NCBI GenBank assembly: GCA_019843655.1
Contig: JACDQD010000006.1
Span: 13,286,246 to 13,350,245, forward strand
Direction of reading: 5' to 3'
Source: Lethocerus indicus
Taxonomy: Eukaryota; Arthropoda; Insecta; Hemiptera; Belostomatidae
Length of the DNA stretch: 64,000 nt
Below, one piece after another: positions 1-12,700 of this stretch. A program made the translations under genes and the position numbers. The notes beneath the pieces were generated by a model that searched no databases, was not told the origin of the DNA, and saw only the letters and a list, made by a program, of their open reading frames with translations. Within the stretch, counting starts at the first letter, position 1; each line of letters begins with the position of its first letter.

Positions 1-1942
1 AAAGGAAGAAGGCGTTGTCCAATTATTTCTTTTGTTAATTAAAAGGAAGGATTATTTCTTTTGTTATATTTGATTGTTTCTCAGATAATGATCAGGATTT
101 TAATTGTCAAGATAAACATACACACGAGGAAAAATAGTGTATGGTGACGATATCGGCTCATTACGGCTTTCCGCCGATGAGCAGACCTCGGCTGGGCCGA
201 AAATCTCTTTCAAAATTTACGTTCAGAATATCGGACTTTCAACATGTCAGAACCGTCCTCCCTGAATTATTCCCACAAAATTTTCTCGGACGTTACGACA
301 CCTGATGGGTTAGAATCGCGGTCGAAAGTCATTCTGATAAGAACTGTCGTATCACCCACAGTCCAATGATTCAGAGGACGTTGTTTTTCGTTATTCAATC
401 TACTGCAGATAACGAATCCCTGTTTTTGTAAGAAGTATTTCTTTTCACTAACTGAACACAATTTCACCCTACTTCTTTCAAGCTAGGGAGAGAATTACAC
501 TTTTTCAAACGAATAATTCCTGCTTTGCCAATATATGCTAGGTAATTTATAATTTATACTTCATACATTATACAGAATGAAAAGGAGATAAATACTTATT
601 GTGTGTGTAAGAAGACTTGATTTATTAAGATGAAATGGTCGGCGTCCGTCCATCCGACGATTCTGTTCTTTTGCACAGATCAACCCGCGACAGGCTTCCA
701 TTCGATATGAATATTTCCAGAAATACTTGGATGTACACGCAGAGTACTCCAACCTAGGCCGGATTCGGATTCTCTGTGGCGTCGAATGACTTAACCGTCA
801 GCGTAAGTACAGCTAATTGATATTTTTGTCTTTTATTTATGGCCGGAAAAGTTGTCGGTTGACAGAATTAATTTACACCCCGCAAACTTCCCTAGCCAGG
901 GGGAAGTGTATTATTTACAGCGTGTTGGGCCAGAAGTGGTTCCCTCGAAGGATAATTAGAATCTGGCCTTATAAAATTAATTTTATTGGAGATGGCGGCG
1001 GACGTTGATTTCAGGAGTGTTGAATGCACGGTCGGGATGTTCGGAGAGATCGGAATGAAAGGATTTGTAACGGGAAGGGAGCCAGTTCGCGGACGAACAT
1101 TTAGGTCATTGAGCTCTATACGGGCAGAGACGAGGAGGAGAAATGGTCCTCTGCTACGGTTTTCGCACCGCTAAATTCTGATGCCGCATTCAACTTATTC
1201 TGTACAAACAAATTTGGCGATTTACGACAGGACACCGCTGTTTCGATAATAGGGATATATGGGAAATATGTTACTACAAAACAATGTAAAGTTCAACAGT
1301 CATTACAGATTTTTTCATTCATTCAATAACAAAACGTGCGAACAGAACGGAGTGAGATGTCCCACTGGTGTGGTGACGCAAATCTTCACTATCACCACAG
1401 TTATTACCACAAAAAGGGTTCTACTAGTAAGACAGGATATTCTTACCACCGTAAATGCTTTTCACGTTGTGACACAGTAGTGCTGTGTCATTTTACAGAC
1501 ATTGTTCTTCATTCATCAACGCTGTTCCACTTCTGGGAATGAAGGCATGTTTTCGTTGAGAACTATTTTTGCTGTTCTGCCCCGACATACATCAATTTTT
1601 AAACGAAACCAAAGATGACGACCACATTTTTTAGATTGCCGAAGAAGAGGGCTCATTAAATATACAAGACATGATATAGAATGGATACGTTTCTTTGCCG
1701 GTAACAAGACTGCTGACCGAAAGCCAAAACTGGTGAAACAGAATATCTGACTTTTTACCGCAGTTCAATGGGCTATCACTAAAAATAATTCGTAATCCCC
1801 GGGGGGACAAATAACACTGACAAATATCGTTTGGAGCCAGAAGACGGACAGAGGACGCTGCTCGATAAGAGCTGGCCAGGGACACAAAGCTCCCTTTGTC
1901 CAGAAAAGGCGGGCCCGCCCCTCTCTTCATTCTCTGTCTCTC

Positions 1943-2009
<67 letters not shown>

Positions 2010-3517
2010 CATTCTTTTTCTTTCTTTCTCTCTCGATCGTTCCGCCGGCCATTATTATTAACCTCCTACCGACCACCAAACCCCCGAATCCGGACGATGA
2101 GTCACGCGTAATATTGTAACAGGCAGGAAGATTTCACATCCTGTCCGGGCGTTCGAAGTTCTTGTAATTAACGGTGTTCGATCGGGGCCGTCGGAAGAGA
2201 GGATCGAGCCAGTGGGCGCCTGAAATTCGTCAGCAATTTCTTCCAAAGTTACCGCAGTTCTATATCGTGGATGTATTCGGAAATTTAAATAATTAATACT
2301 CGCAATGTTTTAATTAGTACGTGTGTCAACGTATACCTATTATTTGAGGGGCCGAATGTGCCGGAAGCACATTGCACTAGCCGAGTTCAAATGCAGCCAA
2401 TTCCCAGGAATGAATTTAAATACACACAAGAATGAAATACCTACATACATAATCAATTTTTCCATCTCCAATCGCTGATTTAATCTTACGGTAGACTGCT
2501 TTCGACACCATTGCTAGCATTCCGTCAGTAAATTAATGGGGCATTTCGCATGTCGGCCGGCGATGAAGTACCCTGTCAGCTCTGTTACTTTGGCGGGAAT
2601 GAAATATGCAGGAATAAAATTGTTAACAAAACTGTCATTTAAAAAGAACATAATTTATTCTCATGGAACATAATTCAATGCGTGTTGAAATTAATTTATA
2701 AAACATTATTTGATAACACATCATTTATTAACTCGTTAATATTTGATGACTAACAAGGGATATGGAAGGTATATTAAATAAACTGACGGTTTTATTGTTC
2801 ACACTACAACACAGAAATTGATCACTATAGTGAAATGCTATAATGGCTTATTTATTTTCATATATATGCGCGTTAGTTAGCATATGGCTCATTCATTCGC
2901 ATAGTAGTTTTATTATTATACATATTAGTCGTGGGTGGAGGGGAAGATGTAATTAAACTAGTAATTAAAAACTGGTAAAATACTTCAAATTAATTTTAAT
3001 CAATAATATTGACAATGAAGAGTTACATACAGGTTCTAGAGCAGTTTTATTACTGTATGGCAGTAAAATGTATCATTCAACAGAACTAATAATGAAAAAC
3101 GTGTTTTTGACAGTGATATGTTTCATGAAGCACGGTGTTGGAACGATTTTAAATTCGATTCAGTGTAAATATTTTGCTTTAGAATGAAATCTATTTTGTG
3201 AGCGTCAGGCTGGTGTAAGGCGTCCCGAGATACTTAAACGGGGGCCGGGGGCAGGCATAGGCGCACACTTGTGGCATTGAGTTATTACACTGTGTTCAGT
3301 TAAGAGGGACCAGAACGTGCTGGACTACACGTAGGCAACACAACTTCCATATAAGACTCGTCGCTTTTCCAATGCAGGGGCGCTATATCAGCGCGGGTAC
3401 GAACTAATATAAATTGAAAATATTTTTAAATTTCAATTTTTTCAACACTTTTTTGTTAAACAAAATAACATACCCATAACCCAATACAGGAGTTTCCAAA
3501 TTCAGGCCTTCGGACTA
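1..3517. other. non-coding stretch, no gene recognised
   Basis: Short open frames on both strands show no family resemblance, no splice-linked continuity and no signal peptide that I can support. The DNA is mostly AT-rich with short GC-rich patches. Apart from the CT-rich tract at 1,931-2,034 nothing structured stands out. Confidence 0.6.
1931..2034. repeat. (CT)n microsatellite
   Basis: Nearly pure CT dinucleotides run from about 1,931 to 2,003 with a few CC interruptions, followed by a T/C-rich tail. The arginine/glutamate or serine/leucine open frames crossing it on both strands are artefacts of the repeat. Confidence 0.95.
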
Positions 3518-3521
3518 TTAA

Positions 3522-4107
3522 CCCTTTGCACTCGTATATTAATTGTATTACACTGTACTCGTATTAATATTTAAGTAAGTTATCTATCCACTCGGATTTT
3601 TTTTTCCACATTCTATCACACATTTTCTACAAACATTTTTATACTAAAATATTTCGTAACAACATATATATTTACTAAAAGAAAAGATACGAATTTTTTT
3701 ATTTATTTTTTTTATTTAGATCAGGTTGGCCAGGGAAAGTAAAAATCTGTACTGTATGTATTAGAATAACTTTTATTTTTAATAATTATAAAAAATGAAA
3801 AAATAATATAGTTAATGCGAAATAGTAAGAAACCGACATGTAAAAAAAGAGAACGAATGTGAAATTGATTTGAAAAAAATAATCTAAAAATACAGATTAG
3901 AACATAAAATTCTGTGTGAATAAAATCCTTATATAACAATGTCTATTCAAATACATCTATTTATTACTAGATTGAAGCTAAATAAACCATAAACCATGGC
4001 TAGTAAGCCATTTCAAAAAATTAAAAATTATATTTAATAATTTTGTAATGTATGGTTCCGACAAAGTATATTATGTCGCCTATATGGCGACATACGAGTG
4101 CATAATA
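3522..4107. mobile_element. degenerate piggyBac-like MITE (candidate)
   Basis: The left end is TTAA (3,518-3,521) followed by CCCTTTGCACTCG, the form typical of piggyBac-type termini. At 4,095-4,107 the sequence CGAGTGCATAATA is its inverted partner over the inner GCACTCG but has lost the CCCTTT end and the TTAA. The interior is AT-rich with no transposase frame. Just inside the right end is a perfect hairpin (4,072-4,094). The 3' boundary is uncertain because that terminus has decayed. Confidence 0.45.
4072..4094. repeat. perfect 9-bp-arm palindrome
   Basis: TATGTCGCC and GGCGACATA flank a 5-base TATAT loop. It lies immediately inside the presumed right end of the 3,522-4,107 element and may be its subterminal hairpin. 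Confidence 0.8.
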
Positions 4108-4353
4108 AATAGGCTGCTTATTTTTGTGTTACAAGCGGGTTATCTGGGTCTGTAAATATGTCAGCGTCTGGTATCCGGTTGTTAATCAACTGAGATATCA
4201 TATTTATGATGCGTTCAAATTTCATCTACACAACTCGAATACGAATGATGTCGGGCCGAGGACCGGAGCCGTTTCTTTAAACATTAAAAATTTGGTGATA
4301 CGGCCAATACTGTAACTAGACGTCGAAGAATAACAATTCAACTGCCGTAGATT

Positions 4354-4439
4354 TCGCGGTGCACGTGCACCCAACGAAGATTAGTTGAGTGCATTCCCGC
4401 GCCACCCTAAGGGGGGCGCTATCGTCGCGGTGCACGTGC
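4354..4439. promoter_or_regulatory. repeated E-box 15-mer (candidate regulatory site)
   Basis: The 15-mer TCGCGGTGCACGTGC occurs exactly at 4,354-4,368 and again at 4,425-4,439 in the same orientation. Each copy contains a CACGTG E-box, the site class bound by bHLH and bHLH-PAS proteins. No gene is close by, so any regulatory role is inference. Confidence 0.3.
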
Positions 4440-7400
4440 GCTCAAAGAACTTTAATTAAAAACGATAATTCCATAACAAACAATTTCATAATTCAAGAAC
4501 AAACAATGCGACATAATAAACGAAAAATTAAATTACCACAGTGATGCTATATTCGCCCCGCTAATACTACTACGAAACTGCGATAAAATAAATAACGTTT
4601 TGGCAAATTTATCAGCTACGTAAATATCGGACGAGGCGGATACTACTTGATCTTAAGCTTGCCAAACACTGATCGCCCTGCTCCTGGATCGCTGCCCAAT
4701 TGTTTTCAGGGCAACGAATTCATGAATTTCTCGAAACAAAGCTACGGTGATAAACTTAAAATTCAGGTATATGTTTAATAGGAATTGTACTCTTATATTA
4801 TTGTACTGTATGAATGCGTTCAGAGTGATAGATGTATTTTAATAAGGTCCCAACCACTTGGAGGCTCTGTAAAACAAAATTACTCACAACAGGAAACGTG
4901 AAATATATCGGGATATTTTGAACGGCCCAACGAATATTTGAGCTTAACAGACAGGTTTCTGCCATTACGTAAACAGGAAAATACCCGCACAAACAGCCTC
5001 TATGCTCCTATAGTAGCGCTGGAAAGATTATGCTTATACTGGGATTCGACGAGGAAAAACGGTGTCGGATTTCAGGAGCTCAGCTTGCAAGTGTTAAAAT
5101 GAGAGAGAGGGTGTGTAAATCAGGATTATAAAGCAGGATACAATGCCTACAAGTATATTTATTTTAAATTAAAAGTGTATCAGCACAATTATAAAAATAT
5201 GACTTAAGTAAGGGATAAACAAAAAGAATTATTGAATTAGAAAGTGTTGGCAGTAGAGAAAATGTGGTGTGATACAGTATCATCAGAATATGTTTCTGGA
5301 TATTAAACGCGCTACGGTCTAAGGACGCTCAAAGAGAGTTTATCAACAACAGATTAACAATTTAAAAAAAAATTAAATTGCCAAATAGAACATAGTAGTC
5401 AGGCTGTTCAACAGAAATAAAAACAGTGAGCCAATCTGAAATTATGTGAGCTATTGATGTATTATAAGCAATAATAACAGAACCTCTGCATTTAATATAA
5501 TCGGTAAAATAACAAAGTATTACAAGTTATATTTACATTTATATCACATTTATAGTGCTGATGATAAATTTCAATAAGCTAATTGTGAAATAGATGTACT
5601 AAGTATAAAAAATATCTACCCTGTTAAAACTAAAAATTATACCATCATATGCAGATATTTTTATGAAATAAAAAAGTGAATGATTAATTCGTTGTAATCT
5701 GAGGGGGACATCCGGGTATGAAGTCACCGGCTGGGGTACACTTACCGGATACCGGGATTACTGTTAAGTATGACTGAATTCTTTGAATTTGCCGAAGGGG
5801 AACTTTTAAATTTCGAAACCGGAGTACAACCTTTCTAGAGCGTTTTATACCTTATAGAGTAGACGTATCGGTTCCAGGTGCCTTTTACTTGGGAACTGTA
5901 AACGCGGATTAATGAAATCTGTAGACAATTGAGCCGAGACTGCGTTGCTCAATTGCATTCCCGGGCTCTTCAGAACCCTTTTTAGATGACGCCATGAACC
6001 TGTAATTCGAGTTATCCTTCCATCGCTATACTGGCAGGAATGTTGTACTTGATCAGTGTGGAACCTTCAGTACTAGAATAAGTTCGGTAAAATATGGAGT
6101 TATCTGCTGAAAGTTAAAAACGATTACAGAGAATTGGATTATACTGTTATTGTATTGGTAATATACTACTATTTAGTTTTTCAATACCATATTTCAATCC
6201 AAAATTGTATTTTATTTTGTTCTACGCTCGCCGATTAGTTTATCGCCTGATATGAGGATGCCGGGAAGCCGTAGTGGAAGAACTTCCCCGAGAACTTGTC
6301 AATCGTGGAAGAGTATTGTGAGTGCGATGTCACGGTTCCGGTATTAGAGGAATACCGATACCGGTACCAGGGTGGTATAGTGACGCGTGAGTTGACTTTT
6401 TCCCTCATGGGAAATACGGTCACCCGGCTCTGGGGAACCAACCGGCGAGGCGGTGCCTGCATTCAACCAGACACAGCTGCCCTGAGCCGCATTACTACAC
6501 TTATCCACATAATATAAACCATCACTGGGCCTAAATAAAATTAGAAATGCTTTATTTTTTTCTTAAATACACATACAGGATATCGAGGACAGTATACGAA
6601 TTGATCCAATCACGAGTCATCCTATGATCAACAGCGAGGACTGAGGTCCTATCACTGGGCTGCTCCAGGAAAACACATTATCAGCGCGGTTGAGTGGAAT
6701 TGCCAGAGATATGAAGCTCTGCGACCACTCGCGTTTTTGGTCCATTGGTAGATAACACCGTCGTCATCATATCTTTTATAAAACTGAAATATCGTCATAG
6801 TGATATGGTGCCATATGTCGGCAGCCGACGTTCGCAACTATATCATTATGTCTACAGAATACGACTGAAAACGACGGGAACCAGAAATTATCTATTTTCG
6901 GGATTTCGTGTTTTTCTTACTCCTCCCGATGGTTTGGTCTTTTGCTAGACCGGTTTCTACAGTAGCGTCAGTCACTTTGGATTCTGTGGGGCGTCGCGTT
7001 CGCACCGCCACTGTCCAACCGACTGTTCGACAGTTCCAAACTGTTCGAACCGCCGTACGGTTGTATATATGCCTTGTTCTTGTTGTTGGGAATGTCGTTT
7101 GTCCCTTCGGGTTGGGAGAGATTTTGCAGTTCGTTAAAGGTTTCATTAAACAGCTGTTTGAATATATAAAGCCAACTAATGACCGACGTAATTCAGTAGG
7201 CGGGGGTTCATCAATTTGTTCCGACTGGGCATCGATCGAACTCGGTCAGTAGTTCAAGCTTAGTCGGGAAACCGCGTTCTCGGTTCATTTCGAAAAATTC
7301 GTTTTGATAGTGATGCCGTATACGACATTTTCTGATTTGGAGTTTCTCCAATAAATAATGAATAACCGACCCAACGCTCAGACTTAGTACAACTTTACTT

Positions 7401-9601
7401 CGGCGCATGCACGTACTCCTTCTCGGTTCCTTAAAATCGTTCCTATTCGTAAAATTGCCGAGTGCTAAGCGAGAAGAGGGAGTTGGGGAGCTGAGGGAAG
7501 GGACGACATATGGCGGTTGGGGAATATCTCATTCTATTTTATGTGGGCTCTCCCAGGGACTTGGGTCCCGTCATATGGTGTCTGTCAGCGGCCCGGCTCG
7601 CCCCAGCCCCTCACTATTTTACACAGTCATACCGCAATTACTATTAACCCGCCTGTACGGCACTAATAAAGACAAAAAAAGGTATATAACAATTTGTGGC
7701 ACTCTGCTGCACAGGACAACAAAATACGACTAATGCATTACGATTTAATGGATACTTACGAGCAAGAAGTTTTATTTCAAGTGGGTAGTTAACGCTGGTC
7801 CCGCTCTTAATTTGGCGAGTTATATTTTAGATATTATGTCCAACTAACTTTCTAACTATTGTGTGGAAAAAATTAATTACTTTTTAATTAATAAACCCCT
7901 TCAGCTTAAATAGGCAGATAGTAGAATCGATTTTTGAGGTAAGGTGACTATCATACCCAATTGTTTCCCACGTTTTTTTCGGAGTATTTTTCTAAATTTC
8001 CTTTTCATTGTAAAAATTCCCAGCCGCGCAGTTGTATCCTCTACGATATTGTAGTTTTTTTCTACACTACATAAGATTAATGTGATATTGTTGTGCATTA
8101 TATCCCGGTGTATTTTGGTTATATATTTGGTCTTCAAGCCGGTTACAAACAGGACCCGGTATAAATATTATACCGCGGAGATAACCGGGCGCGAATCGGT
8201 CCAACCGCAAGTATATAACTGGTCTGCGGTTTTTTTTTCAGTCCTATTAAGAGCGCGCGCTTTCAATATTCACAAGGGCCAACTCAAAATTATTTAGCAA
8301 CCGATGTAAAGGAAATAATCTTCAGTCAAATGTCATTGCGTACGTTTTCTCTGAGGTTCTTTTTTGCGATCCCGGCATTCTTACGTGTAAACTAGTTATT
8401 GAATAGTGCTGTATTTTCTTCTCTGAACAACAACAGGTGAGACGGTTTATTCAGAATAAATTGAAAAACAACTCGGCGAGGCGCTTTTAATTATGCAATT
8501 ATATTGTAAGGGGGGGCGGCGCTAAAACCCCAAATGCTATTAGGGGCTAGAGCAGAGGCGAGCGCTGCAATTAATTGGTTTAATTAAGGCCGAAACGTCT
8601 CCGCCAAACCCCCGGTCTACACTAGACACCCGCTCTTTGACAATAGTGGAAAATTATAGGAAATAAAGGGAGGAGAAAACGCGGGGAGGTACCTTATGTG
8701 TGAAGAAGATTGTAGTTCTTGAGGATTTTCTTGAGTTCTTCCCGACCCCTCCGCCCACCCGCCCCTCTTGGACTCACTACGGGGAAGAATTGTTCAATTA
8801 GAATCGACATAGTTCGTAGTTGGGCGACGACTGGACGGTAAAAATGGGGTTAAGGAACTGCGGAATGCGAAAGCTCGCCGGGTGAAGCGCCCGGCTTTTC
8901 CGGGCCGCGGGCATCGATCGGTCCGATATTATATACCGGAACAAACTGTGCCGATAGTGTGTATAGCCAATAAGGAACATACGCTCAACTAAATATTGTT
9001 CTATTTAGTATTACACAAACGTTTTTCTTGTATAAATAATTCATATATTTTGTAATGTTATAACTCTCCTGTTTCGTTGTTAGCTAAATCGGTTTCGGCC
9101 TCTAGCTGCCTTCAGTAGCATCCCATGATTAATTTGGAGGGCTGCATGAGCGTCAGAAGTATTCCGTCAGTAAAAGAGAGAGGACTTGCATTTTACAATG
9201 ATATTATTTTATGCCTACATTTGCAGCCTACCTGTGCGATTACTATGCCGACTAACCTAGGCCCGAAGTCTTGTGTTACCATAGGTCAGAATTTCAGTAA
9301 AATGTCCACAATGAAACGAATTGCAGGTTAAATCAATGTCTAATTACAACGTATTTTTTTCGTAGCGAGGTGTGTAAATCATTGCACTGAATTGTTTGTA
9401 CATTTGCGAGGTTTCTAGCTTCCAGGACGTCATCAATTTCACAGAATCCGCACTCGGACAGATCTTGCGAAATGCATTTGTCATATAATTATCCGGGGAC
9501 GTCTTAGACGTCCGAGAGAAAACAATCGGACATATCGCAATACAACCGAAAACAGTCTAGGGGTCAGAGTAGTAATAATTAGCAAAATGCCGAAGCGGTC
9601 G

Positions 9602-9717
9602 GTTATCTTGGGAGCGGGCTCCTCCTTATCTCTGGCCGGAATCGGGGCCGTCATGGATTGATGTTGTGGCCGCCTTTATCTTATCCCGTTGCCGAGGCAA
9701 AGGTTGTCCCAGATAAG
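9602..9717. promoter_or_regulatory. GATA-motif cluster (candidate enhancer)
   Basis: Within about 115 bases are GTTATCTT (9,602), CTTATCTC (9,625), TTTATCTTATC (9,675, two overlapping sites) and AGATAAG (9,711), that is five WGATAR-type cores inside a GC-rich island. GATA factors bind such clusters in insect enhancers. No nearby gene was identified. Confidence 0.3.
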
Positions 9718-12700
9718 CTCCGAATCGACGCTACAAAGGCCGTTCGAAATGGGTAGCTGACAGCCCACGGGTAAATAATGCTCGCCGTTATTGTTCTAAG
9801 GGCCCACTCAGGCCGGGTTCCAAGTTTGGCCCAAGCCGCAACAGCTTCGGCGCTCCAATTACAACCCGATTCTGTACCGGACTGTCGTGCAGTTAAAGAT
9901 GAACAATAAATTCACTCACCGAATTTAATCGCTAATGATCATAAAGACTAGCAACTAACTAGACTGACTTAGCACCTACGATATTCACAAATTTTCACGC
10001 AGAGCCAAATGGTAGGGCGAGTGCCGTCCATCGGTCTGTGTGCTAGATATTCGGTCTTCAGTTTCATTTTTTAACTGATTAACTGTTCTCGATGCATGAT
10101 CGGATGATAATCACCAGATACACGCAGAAACTACCATTGGAACGAGAGGAAAATGCAGAAATGTAAATGAAAAATTTCCGACTACTATCCTTATCTTCTC
10201 GGCAGTAATAATATTTGGTTAGAATATCGCAACGGGAGAACGTTAAGTGGTTTCATACGAATGATCGAAATATATAGAGTTAAATTCATTAATTCAACTC
10301 CAGTGGAGCCATTCAAACACCCCCTAAAATTACATCTACCGTTCGGTTCTTGGCAAAAGCGCGGTGAGAAGTTGCGCCAAGAATCAACAACTTCACGGTG
10401 AATGAGAAGCGTTGCAGGCTAGATTGAGAACTAGCTCCGGGCTACAATTTTCAGACCCTAATTATTATGATTTTAAAATGATTGCGGTGCCTACTAGGCC
10501 TGCGGTATACAGTCACGCGAAGACTCGCTGGACAGTAGTTTTATCACGGATTATAGACCTGACTTTGCGCGATTTAGTGATTGCAACCGAATCTCTTTAC
10601 AACCGCCAACCGATTATGTTCGGGCAGCTTCTTATTTCGAAGCTTGCGAATTCGACACAATTCTGCGCCTTTCTTATAAAGAGGTCCGGGTCTTTCTTTC
10701 CGGAATATTCCACGCAGACTTCGGAATACATAATCTATTTCGTGGGTGTTCCTTATTTGTATTTTAAGTGGGCGCTTACGCGAGCAACGTTTGCCCAAAA
10801 CTATTGTGATCCAAATGGAATTGGAGCGCAATTTGAGATTGGGTCGGGGGGTGAGAGCCGGTCTTTGGCCGATTTAAGGCCAACTAAGGGCAGTGGCCGT
10901 TGACGCCTCAGCCACCGCCACCGCCGCCGCCTTCACGCTCTGTATCTCACCCAAACCCAACGGTTCTCTCCTCTACCCCCTGCTACACGCTCGGCACGCT
11001 TCAACACTAGTGTCCCTTCTAAAATATGTCCTTGGCTGGACTTAGTTTAAAGCTACTTAATGGGCGGATACGTCTTGAAGAATTAGGACATTTTTCATGT
11101 CGTTTTCTGACCCATTCCCTCTCGCCTTGCCGGCATCAGTGAAAGTTTTGCTCCCAAACTGCCGCTATCGGCGACTGAAAGAATTAGGACAGTAATATAT
11201 CTGCTATTTGTTTAGTACACTCGATATTTTTATGATTTTCATAAAACCACTTCTCCTTCCGTTTACATGATGAACCGGTCGACCGGTCGTTCCTTACATG
11301 GGGTTTAAATACTGATCCTTTCTGTGACTGGAATGTATATACAAAGTAAATTCTATCATTTAGAAATTCGTATTAATTAAAATTGATTATTACAATTCAA
11401 CTTGTGTAAATAAAAATACAATAAGGTCCGGTATTATGTGTGCCATCTTGCCCAAGTTTATTGTAAAATATATTTCTGGAATGTTAAATTAAATAAAAAT
11501 ATTTTAATTGGTAATTTACATTGTCGTTGGTCAGAGCTCGATCCTCCGGTGACTGAACGAATTGCAAATTTGAAATTAATACAGAGCTAATTAACTCCAC
11601 ACAACTCGTTATAATTCATTACACTTTAATTTAAAACTGTGTCAGCATCAACGATAAGCTGATAAGTATCAAAAATATCTAGCTTCCTCGATTTATTGTT
11701 AAATCACCACTGATGATGGCGAGGTGACGACACCCATCAAGATCGAATCGAATGGAGAAAATGTTGAGTGCAATGTTATTACAATATTTTGGTTTTGTCA
11801 CCCCCGTTGTTTAAGCATAAGCAACCAAGTTTACGTTCTGGCTATCTAAATAATTCGTCGACGAAGAAACTCAAATATCCCAACTGTATTATCTGCCCGG
11901 ACGACCTCTTGGCACATTCTCACAATGCTGTTCAGAGAAGTTCTTTCAACTGCAAACCAAACAGCGATAATGAACAGCAAAGAAAAAGCTCTATCTCAAC
12001 GTTTAGCATGCAGAAAATGTTGTACGAAACTAAATCAGCTATTAGAGATTGCTATATGAGAACGTGTTGGAATTTTTAGATGTCTTCACTGTGCGTAGTT
12101 TGCTTTACTTGGTTAATTCATTTTTCCTCCTCGATTTTTAGTTCTTGTACTAATATTTGTACTAATAAATTATGGTTATTTTTTAAGTTCAATTACTAAT
12201 TCGTTTTCATTTTGAACACCTCAATTGGGCCCTCAATATTTGACGCAAGCAAGAGCGTTTAATTTCTCAAAATTGTCACTTCATATTTGTTTAAACAAGA
12301 TCATGGCGAGAACTTTATCTTATCAACACTTGATCAATTATCCGTTTCCTCGAATGTTTTTGTCGGATACTTGTGTGTTGAGTTTATTCAATTGCCCGAA
12401 TGAAGTCAAGAATTCGAAAAAAGGTTATCCCGATGTAGACGTTTGAAAAATTACATACGTGTTCGTTTGTAATATGACGGTATTTTCCACCGTAAATTCA
12501 CATGCAGTATGCCTGGAGTGTTGCCTTCAGTGTCCCTTATTATGATATGGACTAATTTTAGCCCACCAAACTCTTTCTTGAATCAAAAAACAATCCAAAA
12601 ACTTTTTCTGAAAAGAAAATTTCTTTCAAGGTAACTTCCATAAGTTTGGTAACACCGGTGTTTCAACACTGAAGAAGGGGGTATTTACTCAGATAGTCGA

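Noticed and set aside
1631..2061. Arg/Glu- and Ser/Leu-rich frames on both strands
   Set aside because: They are translations of the (CT)n microsatellite.
10412..10903. 163-codon plus-strand open frame
   Set aside because: No recognisable domain, no signal peptide, the opposite strand is also open for 85 codons, and no supporting splice partners; it may be chance.
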